This document shows positions 16,314 through 25,281 of a stretch of DNA of 64,000 bases, piece by piece (position 1 is the first letter of the stretch; each line of letters starts with the position of its first letter). The translations under genes were made by a program, and so were the position numbers. The DNA is from Actinomycetes bacterium (GTDB lineage: Bacteria; Actinomycetota; Actinomycetes; Actinomycetales; Dermatophilaceae). The notes beneath the pieces are model-generated. The model saw only the letters and a list, made by a program, of their open reading frames with translations, was not told the DNA's origin and did no database searches. The stretch is from the NCBI GenBank assembly GCA_023420415.1, contig JAEZWF010000043.1:1-64000 (forward strand), written 5' to 3'.

Positions 16314-16856
16314 GTGCAACCGCAGTGGGAGTCGCCGGTCGAGAAGGCGATCCGCGAGGCGCAGGAGCGGGGTGAGTTCGACAACCTGCCCGGCGCCGGA
16401 AAACCGTTGCGCGGCATAGGAACTCCCGCCGGCGATGACCCGGACTGGTGGATCAAGGGACTGGTCCAGCGCGAGCAGCTCGACCTCACCGGGGCGATGC
16501 CGCCGGCGGTCGCGCTGCGCAAGGAGAAGGCGACGTTCCCGGAGTCGCTGGCCGACCTGACCTCCGAGGAGTCGGTGCGGGCGGTGCTCGAGGACTTCAA
16601 CCGGCGGGTCAAGCTCGACCGGCTGCGCCCGGCCGTCGGTGCGGCGTCACCACTGATCGCGCCCACGGTCGACGTCGACGACATGGTGCGGCAGTGGCGC
16701 GAGCTGCGGGAGCGACGGGCGGCTGAGCGACGGGCGGCCGAGCTGGCCGCGGGGGGTGCTTCGGCGCGGGAGGGCGTCAGTCCAGGCGCAGGTACATCAC
16801 GTGCAGGCCGACGCGGCCGTGGCTCCTGGATTCGAAGGCTGCTGGGACGGTCGTGA
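16314..16856 (+). CDS. DUF1992 (DnaJ-homologue subfamily C28-like) protein
   Basis: 180 residues. The N-terminal 70 match the DUF1992 plan: ESPVEKAIREAQERGEFDNLPGAGKPL, visible as AIREAQERGEFDNLPG, with a conserved tryptophan pair DWWIKG. The rest is helical and charged. Function is unknown; the eukaryotic counterpart is DNAJC28. A TATCGT about seven bases before GTG suggests a leaderless start. The last 80 bases overlap the convergent acetyltransferase gene, so either this C-terminus is shorter in life or the overlap is real. Confidence 0.8.
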   Translation: MQPQWESPVEKAIREAQERGEFDNLPGAGKPLRGIGTPAGDDPDWWIKGLVQREQLDLTGAMPPAVALRKEKATFPESLADLTSEESVRAVLEDFNRRVKLDRLRPAVGAASPLIAPTVDVDDMVRQWRELRERRAAERRAAELAAGGASAREGVSPGAGTSRAGRRGRGSWIRRLLGRS

Positions 16857-17268
16857 GGACCTCGAACCCGAGGTCCTGCCAGAGCCGCACGGCGGTGGTG
16901 TTGGTCTCGACGACCGCGTTGAACTGGATCGCCGAATAGCCCTCCCGGCGGTGCCAGGCCACCATGTCCTCGGCGAGGGCCCGACCGACGCCCTTGCCGC
17001 GGGCAGCGGGGCCGACCATGAAGCTGGCGGTGCCGACGTGGGCGCCGCGCCCGGGGCGGTTGGGGCCCATCTTGGCGCTTCCGAGCAGGGTGCCGTCGTC
17101 GTCGACCGCGACCACGGCACGCCCCGGGGGCCGCTCCCACCACAGGTCGGCGATCTCGTCGTCAGTGAGGCCTTCGGGGTAGGCGTAGGTCTCGCCGTCG
17201 TCGACGATGGCGCGGAAGATCGGCGCGAAGGCGGGCAGGTCCTCGGCCGTGAAGTCACGGATCAGCAC
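16777..17268 (-). CDS. GNAT acetyltransferase (phosphinothricin acetyltransferase-like)
   Basis: 163 residues. Starts MLIRDFTAEDLPAF, with the acetyl-CoA loop GPAARGKGVGRALAE near residue 95 and VVETNTTAVRLWQDLGFE near 125, the pattern of the Pat/Bar-like GNAT group. It transfers acetyl from acetyl-CoA to a small amine, which is not identified. It overlaps the DUF1992 gene tail to tail. Confidence 0.88.
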   Translation of the reverse strand: MLIRDFTAEDLPAFAPIFRAIVDDGETYAYPEGLTDDEIADLWWERPPGRAVVAVDDDGTLLGSAKMGPNRPGRGAHVGTASFMVGPAARGKGVGRALAEDMVAWHRREGYSAIQFNAVVETNTTAVRLWQDLGFEVLTTVPAAFESRSHGRVGLHVMYLRLD

Positions 17269-17398
17269 GGTCCGACGCTAGGCGGGGGAGCAGACCGGCC
17301 GCCACCCGGTACCAGCGGGTCGTCCGTTCGGTCGGGATCTGCCGCAAAGGTGCCAGAACGGACATCGGTGACCACGCGGCATACCTAGCCTTGAGACC

Positions 17399-17863
17399 AT
17401 GTCCCGTCGCCTTGCCGCCATCGCCCTCGCCACCGCCGTCGCCTCCGGTGCCGCTGTCGTCGCGCCCGCCACCGCCGGTGCCGCGACCCCGCCGATCCGC
17501 ATCGTCAAGATCCAGTACGACTCGCCGGGCGCGGACCGCGGCGGCAACTCGAGCCTCAACGCCGAGTACGTCGTCCTCAAGAACACGACGCGCACCGCAC
17601 GCTCGCTGACCGGCTGGACGCTCAAGGACAAGCAGGGCTTCACCTACAAGTTCCCGAGCTTCACCCTCAAGGCCGGTGCCACGGTCACGATCCGCACGGG
17701 CAAGGGCACCGCGACCTCGACCAACCGCTACTACAACCGCACCTGGTACGTCTGGAACAACACCGGCGACACGGCCTACCTGCGCGACAGCCGAGGCGTC
17801 CTCAAGGACTCGTGGGCCTTCAAGGACGCCTCGGCCGCGGCGTACTACGTCACCCGCCGCTGA
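17399..17863 (+). CDS. Secreted lamin-tail (LTD) domain protein
   Basis: 154 residues. Signal peptide in the first 28 (ALATAVASGAAVVAPATAGAA). The remainder is a single lamin-tail-like beta-sandwich: NAEYVVLKNTTRTARSLTGWTLKD (as NAEYVVLKN and GWTLKD), then FPSFTLKAGATVTIRTG and a WNNTGDTAYLRDSRG strand pair. Such domains in bacteria are attached to exported nucleases or stand alone at the surface; binding partner unknown. A TAGCCT ten bases before ATG is a likely leaderless -10. Confidence 0.82.
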   Translation: MSRRLAAIALATAVASGAAVVAPATAGAATPPIRIVKIQYDSPGADRGGNSSLNAEYVVLKNTTRTARSLTGWTLKDKQGFTYKFPSFTLKAGATVTIRTGKGTATSTNRYYNRTWYVWNNTGDTAYLRDSRGVLKDSWAFKDASAAAYYVTRR

Positions 17864-17878
17864 CCGGCGGGCTCGCGC

Positions 17879-18592
17879 TCACTCGCCGGCGGACTCGGCG
17901 CGCAGGACCTCCTGCTGCGACGGCAGCTGGTCCTGCTTGACGATGCCGACGGGGCAGGTCATGCCCTTGAACCCGTGGTTGCAGTAGCCGCCGGGGTTCT
18001 TGAAGAGGTACTGCTGGTGGTAGTCCTCGGCGTAGTAGAACGGCCCGGCGTCCTTGGCTGACCGGATCTCGGTGGTGATCGGCCCGAACCCGTTGTCGGT
18101 CAACACCTTCTGGAACGCCTCCTTGGTCGCCTCGGCGGCGAGGCGCTGCTCCTCGGTGGTCCAGTAGATGGCCGACCGGTAGGCCGTGCCGATGTCGTTG
18201 CCCTGCCGGTTCGCCGTCGTGGGGTCGTGGTTCTCCCAGAACTCCTTGAGCAGCAGCTCGGCGCTGGTCTGCTCGGGGTCGTAGGCGACCAGGACGGTCT
18301 CGGCGTGACCGGTGCGGCCGGTGGTGGTCTCCTCGTAGGTCGGGTTCGGGGTGAGCCCGCCCATGTAGCCGGCGGCGGTCGTCACGACGCCCGGCTGCTG
18401 CCAGAAGATGCGCTCGGCACCCCAGAAGCACCCCATGGCGAAGTAGATGACCTGGGTGCCCTCCGGCCACGGACCCTCGACGGGCGTGTGCAGGACGAGG
18501 TGTTCAGGGGCGATCTGGAACGGACGCTCCGGCCGGCCCTGGAGGGCGGTCTCGGCGGTGGGCATCGTGGACTTGTCGCGGCTGAAGAACAT
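17879..18592 (-). CDS. msrA: Peptide-methionine (S)-S-oxide reductase MsrA
   Basis: 237 residues. Catalytic Cys55 in the MsrA signature GCFWGAE, AGYMGG, HAETV, and resolving cysteines in the C-terminal GYCNHGFKGMTCPVG. It reduces methionine S-sulfoxide in proteins using thioredoxin. The N-terminal 45 residues before the core are longer than in Escherichia coli and contain no export signal. Monocistronic, convergent with the LTD gene. Confidence 0.96.
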   Translation of the reverse strand: MFFSRDKSTMPTAETALQGRPERPFQIAPEHLVLHTPVEGPWPEGTQVIYFAMGCFWGAERIFWQQPGVVTTAAGYMGGLTPNPTYEETTTGRTGHAETVLVAYDPEQTSAELLLKEFWENHDPTTANRQGNDIGTAYRSAIYWTTEEQRLAAEATKEAFQKVLTDNGFGPITTEIRSAKDAGPFYYAEDYHQQYLFKNPGGYCNHGFKGMTCPVGIVKQDQLPSQQEVLRAESAGE

Positions 18593-18710
18593 CTCGACTC
18601 CGTTTCGGTGGGTGCACCCTTAGCAACCATCGTCGGCCACCCGATGATTCCCCGCAGGACTGGGCGAAACCGCGGTGCGGCCGCGGGACGGTTCGCGAGA
18701 GGGTGGGGGC

Positions 18711-19715
18711 ATGGTCGACATCGTGGAGGTCCGCGGGCTCGACCCGGCACGCGACGAGCTGTTCCGGGCGTGGGCGGGCGTGTTCGAGGCGAGCGACCGT
18801 GCCGAGTTCGGTGACGACCACACCTCGTGGACGGTCGAGCAGCTGCGCGAGCTCGAGCGGGCGACCGACAAGCGCCGTCACGCGTGGGCTGCGGTCGAGG
18901 GTGGCACCGTCGTCGGCGCGGTCGGCCTCGTGCTGCCGTTGCGCGACAACCGCTCGATGGCGGCGATCAACCTCGCGGTCCACCCCGACCACCGCGGTCG
19001 TGGCTTCGGCGCAGCCCTGCTCGCCCGCGCCGAAGACCAGTCCGCGGCCGAGGGCCGCTCCATCTTCATGGCCGAGAGCCAGTGGCGAGACGACGGCGAG
19101 GACAGCGCGGCACCCTTCGCGACGACGCACGGGTATGCCGCGGCGCAGACCGTGTTGCGCAGTTCCCTTGCGCTGCCGGCGGATTCGGCAGCGCTCGGTG
19201 AGATCGCGGCGGGCCGCGAGGACGCGGCATACACCCTGCGCACAGTCGTGGGTCCGCTCCCGGACGAGCTGCTCGCGGCCCGCGCGGAGCTGAGCCGGCG
19301 GATGAGCACCGACATCCCGATGGGCGACCTCGCGCTCGAGGAGGAGGTGTGGGACGAGGCGCGCGTGCGGGAGCAGTACGACCGCATCGAGGCGATGGGT
19401 CGCACGGCGATCGACACGTATGCCGTGCAGGCGGCGACCTGCGACGTCGTGGGCTACACCCAGGTGCAGGTCTCCCGGGACGAGCCGCGGGTGGCCTACC
19501 AGCAGGACACGCTGGTGATGCGCGAGCACCGCGGACACGCGCTCGGACTGCGGATGAAGGCCGCCAACACCCTCGCGGTGATGGAGGTCAGCCCGGACTC
19601 GAGCATCATCCGGACCTGGAACGCCGACGACAACACCCACATGCTCGCGGTGAACCGGCAGGTGGGCTACGTCACGGACGCCTACCTGCGCGAGTGGCAG
19701 AAGGACCTGCGGTGA
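18711..19715 (+). CDS. Tandem-GNAT acetyltransferase
   Basis: 334 residues holding two GNAT domains. The first has VHPDHRGRGFGAALLARAED near residue 85; the second, degenerate at the acetyl-CoA loop, has MREHRGHALGLRMKAANT near 270 and NADDNTHMLAVNRQVGYV. The arrangement resembles Eis/mycothiol-synthase-like double GNAT proteins, but the specific MshD features were not confirmed. ATG chosen after GAGAGGGTGGGGG. Its stop overlaps the MOSC gene start (GTGA). Confidence 0.85.
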   Translation: MVDIVEVRGLDPARDELFRAWAGVFEASDRAEFGDDHTSWTVEQLRELERATDKRRHAWAAVEGGTVVGAVGLVLPLRDNRSMAAINLAVHPDHRGRGFGAALLARAEDQSAAEGRSIFMAESQWRDDGEDSAAPFATTHGYAAAQTVLRSSLALPADSAALGEIAAGREDAAYTLRTVVGPLPDELLAARAELSRRMSTDIPMGDLALEEEVWDEARVREQYDRIEAMGRTAIDTYAVQAATCDVVGYTQVQVSRDEPRVAYQQDTLVMREHRGHALGLRMKAANTLAVMEVSPDSSIIRTWNADDNTHMLAVNRQVGYVTDAYLREWQKDLR

Positions 19716-20209
19716 GCCTCGTCGTCGTCGAGCCCGGGACGTCCCTCGGCGAGGTGGTCTCGATCCACGTCGCGCCCGCCCGCAAGGTCCCGACAAGGCC
19801 GGTGGACTCGGTGCTCGCCGAGGCCGGTGTGGGGCTGGTGGGTGACCGCTACCACGGCAGCCGGCACCGGCACGTGACCATCCAGTCGGCGCCGGACCTG
19901 GCGGCTGCTAGCGAGTCGCTCGGCGCGCCGGTGGAGGCCGGGGCCACGCGGCGCAACCTGACGGTGTCGGGCGGCCCGCTGCCCGGGAAACCGGGGACCC
20001 GGGTGCGGGTGGGGGAGCAGGTGCTGCTCGAGGTGGTGCGGCCGGCCGCTCCGTGCCGGCTGCTCGACGACTGGATCGGCGAGGGCGCCATGAAGGCCAT
20101 GCACGCCCGTGGGGGCAGCGTGTTGCGGATCCTCGAGGGCGGCACCATTACCGTCGGTGACCGCGTCGTGGTCGAGGCGGCACCCGGGACGCCCGCCGAG
20201 GCACCCTGA
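19712..20209 (+). CDS. MOSC-domain protein
   Basis: 165 residues. MOSC signature: GLVGDRYHGSRHRHVTIQ, the RRNLTVSG strand and the conserved cysteine in RPAAPCRLLDDW near residue 115, the residue that binds sulfur or molybdenum cofactor in related sulfurases and mARC proteins. The stand-alone form may act in metal-sulfur transfer. Coupled to the GNAT gene by a GTGA overlap. Confidence 0.88.
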   Translation: MSLVVVEPGTSLGEVVSIHVAPARKVPTRPVDSVLAEAGVGLVGDRYHGSRHRHVTIQSAPDLAAASESLGAPVEAGATRRNLTVSGGPLPGKPGTRVRVGEQVLLEVVRPAAPCRLLDDWIGEGAMKAMHARGGSVLRILEGGTITVGDRVVVEAAPGTPAEAP

Positions 20210-20242
20210 GCGCCCGCCGTGGCGCGGGCTAGCCTTGCCGGC

Positions 20243-21451
20243 ATGAGCGAGCAGAAGTCGTCGACCGGCCGGGAAGCACGCGAACCCGGCTTCTCAACCC
20301 GCGCGATCCACGTCGGCCAGGACCCCGACCCGACGACGGGCGCGGTGGTGACGCCGATCTACCAGGTGTCGACCTACAAGCAGGACGGCATCGGCGGCTT
20401 CCGCGGCGGGTACGAGTACTCGCGTTCGGCCAACCCGACCCGCACCGCGCTGGAGACCGGGTTCGCCTCGCTCGAGGGCGGTGACCGGGCGTTCGCGTTC
20501 GCGTCCGGCCTCGCCGGTCAGGACACGCTGCTGCGCGCCCTGCTCAAGCCCGGTGACCATGTCGTCGTCCCCTCCGACGCCTACGGCGGCACCTACCGGC
20601 TCTTCAACAAGGTGCTCACGACGTGGGGCGTGGAGCACACGATCGCCGCACTCGCCGACCCCGAGGCGCTGCGCGCGGCGATCCGCCCCGGCAGCACCAG
20701 GCTCGTCTGGGTTGAGACGCCGACCAACCCGCTGCTCGGCATCGCCGACATCGAGGCGCTAGCGAGCATCGCCCACGAGGCCGGCGCGCTCCTCGTGGTC
20801 GACAACACCTTCGCCTCGCCCTACCTCCAGCAGCCGCTGTCGCTCGGGGCGGACATCGTCACGCACTCGACCACGAAGTACGCCGGAGGCCACTCCGACG
20901 TCGTCGGTGGCATGGTCGTCGTGGGCAAGGACATCGCCGTGCCGGGGTATGCCGACGCGGCGGATCGCATTGCGTTCCACCAGAACTCGATGGGTGGCGT
21001 TGCCGGGCCCATGGACTCCTGGCTCGTGCAGCGCGGGCTCAAGACGCTCGCCGTGCGGATGGAGCGGCACTGCGACAACGCCGAGCGCGTGGTCGAGTTC
21101 CTCACCGGCCACCCGGCGGTGTCGGCCGTCCACTACCCGGGGCTGGAGAGCCACCCCGGCCACGAGGTGGCGGCCAAGCAGATGAAGCGGTTCGGCGGCA
21201 TGATCTCGTTCCAGGTCAAGGCCGGCGAGGACGTGGCCGCCAAGGTCTGTGGGGAGACCCAGCTGTGGACCCTCGGCGAGTCGCTCGGCGGCGTCGAGTC
21301 GCTCATCGAGCACCCGGGTCGCATGACCCACGCGTCGGTGGCCGGCACCGAGCTCGAGGTGCCCTCCGACCTCATCCGGCTCTCGGTCGGCATCGAGGAC
21401 GTCGACGACCTCATCGCCGACCTGGAGCAGGCGCTGGACCGGCTCGGCTGA
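20243..21451 (+). CDS. metB: Cystathionine gamma-synthase / gamma-lyase family enzyme
   Basis: 402 residues of the Cys/Met metabolism PLP family. YEYSRSANPTR (residues 57-67) contacts PLP, ASGLAGQ lies near 88, and Lys212 (HSTTKYAGGHSD) forms the Schiff base; the C-terminal ESLGGVESLIEHPG is also conserved. Both synthase and lyase activities occur in this group; actinobacterial synteny of cbs and metB favours a transsulfuration role. A TAGCCT 7 bases before ATG suggests a leaderless promoter. Confidence 0.92.
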   Translation: MSEQKSSTGREAREPGFSTRAIHVGQDPDPTTGAVVTPIYQVSTYKQDGIGGFRGGYEYSRSANPTRTALETGFASLEGGDRAFAFASGLAGQDTLLRALLKPGDHVVVPSDAYGGTYRLFNKVLTTWGVEHTIAALADPEALRAAIRPGSTRLVWVETPTNPLLGIADIEALASIAHEAGALLVVDNTFASPYLQQPLSLGADIVTHSTTKYAGGHSDVVGGMVVVGKDIAVPGYADAADRIAFHQNSMGGVAGPMDSWLVQRGLKTLAVRMERHCDNAERVVEFLTGHPAVSAVHYPGLESHPGHEVAAKQMKRFGGMISFQVKAGEDVAAKVCGETQLWTLGESLGGVESLIEHPGRMTHASVAGTELEVPSDLIRLSVGIEDVDDLIADLEQALDRLG

Positions 21452-21472
21452 GCCGAATCTCCTGACGCCGCA

Positions 21473-22795
21473 ATGGGTCTCGCGCTCGCGGTCGACTTCG
21501 GGTCGACGTTCACCAAAGCTGCCCTCGTCGACGTCACGACGGGGGAGCTCGTGGCGACGGCGTCGACTCCGACGACCATCGCCACCGACGTGCTCGACGG
21601 CTACCGGGCGGTGCGGGCGGAGCTGGCGGCACACGGCGACCCGGACGAGGTCGTGGCGTGTTCCAGCGCCGGTGGTGGTCTGCGGCTGGCCGTCGTCGGC
21701 TACGAACGCGAGGTCACGGCCGAGGCGGGGCACCGCGTCGGGCTGTCGGCGGGGGCGCGGGTCGAGCACGTCGCGAGCGGGAGGCTCGACGGCGCCGGGG
21801 TGAAGGCCCTGCGCGCGAGCCGTCCCGACATCGTGCTGCTCGTCGGCGGCACCGACGGCGGCAACGCAGAAGTGTTGCTGCACAATGCAACCCGACTCGC
21901 CAAGGCGCGGGTTACCGCACCCATCGTCGTGGCAGGCAACGCCGACGCGGCCGACGAGGTGGCCGACATCCTCGCGAGCACGGGCCGCACGTTCACCGTC
22001 ACCGACAACGTGCTGCCACGCATCGGCGTCATCGCCCCTGACGCCGCCCGGGCCGCGATCCGGCAGGCGTTCCTCCACCACGTCATCGGTGGCAAGGGGC
22101 TGTCGCGTGGGCCCGAGTTCGCCCGGCTCGTGCAGGCCCCGACACCGGACGCGGTGCTCGCCGGCGTCGAGGTGCTCGCCGAGGCCGTCGGCGGCGATGT
22201 GCTCGTGGTCGACATCGGCGGCGCCACGACCGATGTCTACTCCGTCATCAACCCCCAGGGTGAGGACGCCGGTCTGGCCAAGGACGTCGTCGCACCGCTG
22301 TGGCAGTCGCGCACGGTCGAGGCGGACCTCGGCATGCGCTGGAACGCCGAGGGTGTCGTCGAGGCCGCCGGACGCGAACACCTCGACGTGCCGAAAAGCC
22401 TTGCTGCGTATGCCGCGCGGCTGGCAGCCGACCCGGCTCACCTCCCCTGTGGCCGGGACGAGGTGGTGCTCGACCTCGCGCTGGCACGCACCGCGGCAGT
22501 CACGGCCGTCCGGCGGCACGCGCGTCCACCGCAGCCGGGCACGAGCCCGCGTCCCCTGGCCGACGTCGCCGTGGTCGTCGGGTCGGGTGGCGTCCTGCGG
22601 CACGCCGCTGCGGCCGACCGCGATGCCGTCCTGCAGGCGGTCGCGACCGACCATGCCGGTGGCTGGAAGGTGCCGCGCGACGCGCGCGTGGTGACCGACA
22701 CGGCATACCTCCTGGCAGCCGTCGGGCTCCTGCGCGACGCGCACCCCGACGCCGCCCGCGAGCTCGCCGCGACAGTGGTCGGTGGTCAGTTCTAG
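21473..22795 (+). CDS. MutL/GlmL-type reactivation ATPase (glutamate mutase L family), orphan
   Basis: 440 residues of the ASKHA ATPase type used to reactivate adenosylcobalamin-dependent aminomutases. Phosphate-1 motif VDFGSTFTKAALVD (residues 7-20), VVDIGGATTDVYS near 245, VVGSGGVLR near 372. In clostridia this gene accompanies glutamate mutase subunits or D-ornithine aminomutase; none is present within the window. It follows metB by 21 bases and precedes a VOC protein. Either the mutase lies elsewhere or the protein serves another B12 enzyme. Confidence 0.85.
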   Translation: MGLALAVDFGSTFTKAALVDVTTGELVATASTPTTIATDVLDGYRAVRAELAAHGDPDEVVACSSAGGGLRLAVVGYEREVTAEAGHRVGLSAGARVEHVASGRLDGAGVKALRASRPDIVLLVGGTDGGNAEVLLHNATRLAKARVTAPIVVAGNADAADEVADILASTGRTFTVTDNVLPRIGVIAPDAARAAIRQAFLHHVIGGKGLSRGPEFARLVQAPTPDAVLAGVEVLAEAVGGDVLVVDIGGATTDVYSVINPQGEDAGLAKDVVAPLWQSRTVEADLGMRWNAEGVVEAAGREHLDVPKSLAAYAARLAADPAHLPCGRDEVVLDLALARTAAVTAVRRHARPPQPGTSPRPLADVAVVVGSGGVLRHAAAADRDAVLQAVATDHAGGWKVPRDARVVTDTAYLLAAVGLLRDAHPDAARELAATVVGGQF

Positions 22796-22804
22796 CGTGG
22801 AGTG

Positions 22805-23239
22805 ATGGCTGACGACGAGAAGTTCCCCGTGCCGCCCCACCCTCAGCTCGACCTGGTCGTCATCGACTGTCCCGACGCCCTTGCCCTCGCGCAGTTCTAC
22901 GCACAAGTGCTCGGCTGGGAGCTCGAGGACGGATCCGACGAGCGGTGGGCGACCCTGGTGCCGCCGGGCGGCGGGCTCAGCCCGGACAACCCCGAGGGCC
23001 GGACGTCGTTGGCGTTCCAGCGGATCGACGACTACGTCGCACCGACCTGGCCCGGCGGAGAGCACCCGCAGCAGGCCCACCTCGACCTGTGGGCCGGTGA
23101 CATCGACCACCACGAGCGGGCAGTGCTGGCGGCGGGCGCGACCCGGCACGAGCACCAGCCGTCGGACCAGGGCACGTTCCGGGTCTACACCGACCCGGTG
23201 GGCCACCCGTTCTGCCTCATCGGCCGGCCGACCACGTGA
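22805..23239 (+). CDS. VOC-family protein (glyoxalase-like domain)
   Basis: 144 residues, one glyoxalase/bleomycin-resistance fold of the actinobacterial type: QLDLVVIDCPDALALAQFYAQVLGW at the start (visible as DCPDALALAQFYAQVLGW), HLDLWAGDIDHHERAV in the centre, and VYTDPVGHPFCLI at the end. Potential metal ligands His and Glu are not obvious in the first strand, so catalytic activity is uncertain. ATG 22805 preferred over the GTG one codon upstream. Confidence 0.87.
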   Translation: MADDEKFPVPPHPQLDLVVIDCPDALALAQFYAQVLGWELEDGSDERWATLVPPGGGLSPDNPEGRTSLAFQRIDDYVAPTWPGGEHPQQAHLDLWAGDIDHHERAVLAAGATRHEHQPSDQGTFRVYTDPVGHPFCLIGRPTT

Positions 23240-23299
23240 GCGCGGGCGCCTGACCGGGGCGTGCGGGAGAGCGCGCCACCGGGCGCTAGCCTGCGCTCC

Positions 23300-24523
23300 A
23301 TGGCATCACCGTTGCTGTCCGTCACCCTGGACGACGTCCGCGCTGCGCAAGACCTGCTCAGCGGCGTCGTGCGGCCCACCCCGCTGGAGTACAGCCGCGC
23401 CCTCTCCGACCGGGTCGGGTGCGAGGTCTACCTCAAGTGCGAGAACCTCCAGCGCGCCGGGTCGTTCAAGATCCGCGGCGCCTACACGCGCATGTCGCGC
23501 CTCACCGACGAGGAGAAGGCCCGCGGTGTCGTGGCCGCCAGCGCCGGCAACCACGCCCAAGGCGTGGCGCTCGCCGGTCAGCTGCTCGGCATCGACGTCA
23601 AGGTCTACATGCCGCACGGCGCGCCGATGCCCAAGCTGATCGCGACGCAGGCATACGGCGCCACCGTCGAGCAGGTCGGCACGACGATCGACGAGTGCCT
23701 CGTGCGCGCCAAGGAGTGGGAGGCCGAGACGGGCGCCGTCCTCATCCACCCGTTCGACCACCGCGACATCGTCGCCGGTCAGGGCACGGCCGGGCTCGAG
23801 ATCCTCGACCAGCTGCCCGACGTCAAGACGATCGTGTGCAGCGCCGGGGGAGGCGGCCTCCTCGCCGGCATCGCGGTCGCGGTGAAGAGCATGCGCCCCG
23901 ACGTGCGGCTGGTGGGCGTCCAGGCCGAGCAGGCCGCGGCATACCCCCTGTCGCTGGCGGCGGGGAAGCCGGTCGCCTACGAGAACATGTCGACCATGGC
24001 GGACGGCATCGCCGTCGGTATGCCGGGTGACGTCCCCTACGCGCTCGTGCGCGACCTCGTCGACACCATCGAGACGGTGAGTGAGGAGGAGCTGTCGCGG
24101 GCGCTGCTCTTCGTGCTCGAGCGGGCCAAGCTCGTGGTCGAGCCCGCCGGGGCTGCTGCGGTCGCTGACCTGCTCAAGCATGCCGGGCGACCCATGGACG
24201 GGCCGGTCGTGGCGGTGCTGACCGGCGGCAACATCGACCCGCTGCTGCTGCTGCGGATCATCCGGCACGGCATGGCCGCGGCCGGGCGCTACCTGCAGTT
24301 CCGGGTCCGGGTCTCCGACAAGCCGGGCCACCTCGCCAAGCTGCTCGCCGACTGCGCGGCGGTCGACGCCAACGTGCTCGAGGTCGAGCACATCCGCACC
24401 GGCACCACGATCACCGTCGACGAGGTCGAGATCGGGCTCCAGCTCGAGACCCGTGGCCAGCAGCACTGCGAAGAGGTGCTGCGGACGCTGCGCGGCAAGG
24501 GCTACGAGCTGCGCTTCGGCTGA
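23300..24523 (+). CDS. ilvA: Threonine ammonia-lyase
   Basis: 407 residues. PLP Lys57 in GSFKIRGA, SAGNHAQGVA near 85, and the glycine-rich SAGGGGLLAGI near 185. A single ACT-like domain occupies the last 80 residues (QFRVRVSDKPGHLAKLLADC cut: VSDKPGHLAKLL), the length and layout of the catabolic/short biosynthetic form. It converts threonine to 2-oxobutanoate and ammonia, feeding isoleucine. TAGCCT lies nine bases before ATG (leaderless promoter likely). Ends at a strong shared terminator with greA. Confidence 0.93.
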   Translation: MASPLLSVTLDDVRAAQDLLSGVVRPTPLEYSRALSDRVGCEVYLKCENLQRAGSFKIRGAYTRMSRLTDEEKARGVVAASAGNHAQGVALAGQLLGIDVKVYMPHGAPMPKLIATQAYGATVEQVGTTIDECLVRAKEWEAETGAVLIHPFDHRDIVAGQGTAGLEILDQLPDVKTIVCSAGGGGLLAGIAVAVKSMRPDVRLVGVQAEQAAAYPLSLAAGKPVAYENMSTMADGIAVGMPGDVPYALVRDLVDTIETVSEEELSRALLFVLERAKLVVEPAGAAAVADLLKHAGRPMDGPVVAVLTGGNIDPLLLLRIIRHGMAAAGRYLQFRVRVSDKPGHLAKLLADCAAVDANVLEVEHIRTGTTITVDEVEIGLQLETRGQQHCEEVLRTLRGKGYELRFG

Positions 24524-24537
24524 GCCGACACGACGAA

Positions 24538-24601
24538 AAACGGCGGTTGCGCGGCATACCCGTCAGCACATGCTGGTGGGGACGACGCGCAACCGCCGTT
24601 T
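24538..24601. terminator. Bidirectional terminator between ilvA and greA
   Basis: 16-bp perfect arms AAACGGCGGTTGCGCG (24538-24553) and complement (24586-24601), with A/T ends on both sides, serving both converging genes. The 32-base loop carries a CGGCATAC motif copy at 24552. Confidence 0.85.
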
Positions 24602-24621
24602 CGAGGTGAGGTGCGGGGGCG

Positions 24622-25113
24622 TCAGCCGGTGTAGGGCTTGGCGTCCTTGACCTTGACCTTGATGGTCTTGCCGTTCGGGGCCTCGTAGGAGGCGGTGTCG
24701 CCGACCTTCTTGCCGTTGATGGCGGCACCCAGCGGCGACTTCTCGCTGTAGACCTCGAGGTCGGAGTCCTCGATCTCGCGCGAGCCGAGCAGGAACGTCA
24801 CGTCGTCGCCGAACATGTCGACGGTCACGACCATGCCGGGCTCGACGACACCGTCGTCCTTCGGGGTCGCGCCGACCACGGCGTTCTCGAGGAGCTGCGT
24901 CAGCTGGCGGATGCGGGCCTCCATCTTGCCCTGCTCCTCCTTGGCCGCGTGGTAGCCGCCGTTCTCCTTGAGGTCACCCTCCTCGCGGGCCGCCTCGATG
25001 CGCTTGGCGATCTCGGTGCGGCCTTCGCCGGAGAGCTGGTCCAGCTCGGCCTTCAGTCGGTCGAAGGCGTCCTGGGTCAGGTAGCTCGCGGTGGGGGTCG
25101 CGGTCTCGCTCAC
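24622..25113 (-). CDS. greA: Transcription elongation factor GreA
   Basis: 163 residues. N-terminal coiled coil (YLTQDAFDRLKAELDQL, REEGDLKENGGYHAAKEEQ in parts: GDLKENGGYHAAKEEQG) whose acidic tip stimulates RNA cleavage in stalled polymerase, then the C-terminal FKBP-like domain (SPLGAAINGKKVGD). GTG start after AAGGAG. The order greA - DUF4307 - mca is typical of actinobacteria including Mycobacterium tuberculosis. Confidence 0.97.
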   Translation of the reverse strand: MSETATPTASYLTQDAFDRLKAELDQLSGEGRTEIAKRIEAAREEGDLKENGGYHAAKEEQGKMEARIRQLTQLLENAVVGATPKDDGVVEPGMVVTVDMFGDDVTFLLGSREIEDSDLEVYSEKSPLGAAINGKKVGDTASYEAPNGKTIKVKVKDAKPYTG

Positions 25114-25281
25114 GGTGATACTCCTTGGCTGTGGTCTCGTGCCGGCGTCCCTGCGCCGCACAAGGGGTGTTACGCAATGCGGTCCGGACCCCGCCCATCG
25201 GGCGTGCAGGTCCAGACCGCTCGGTGAAAGGACAAGTCTAACGCCCGGGCCGCACAGGGTCCATTTGGTTGCGCTTGGTGT

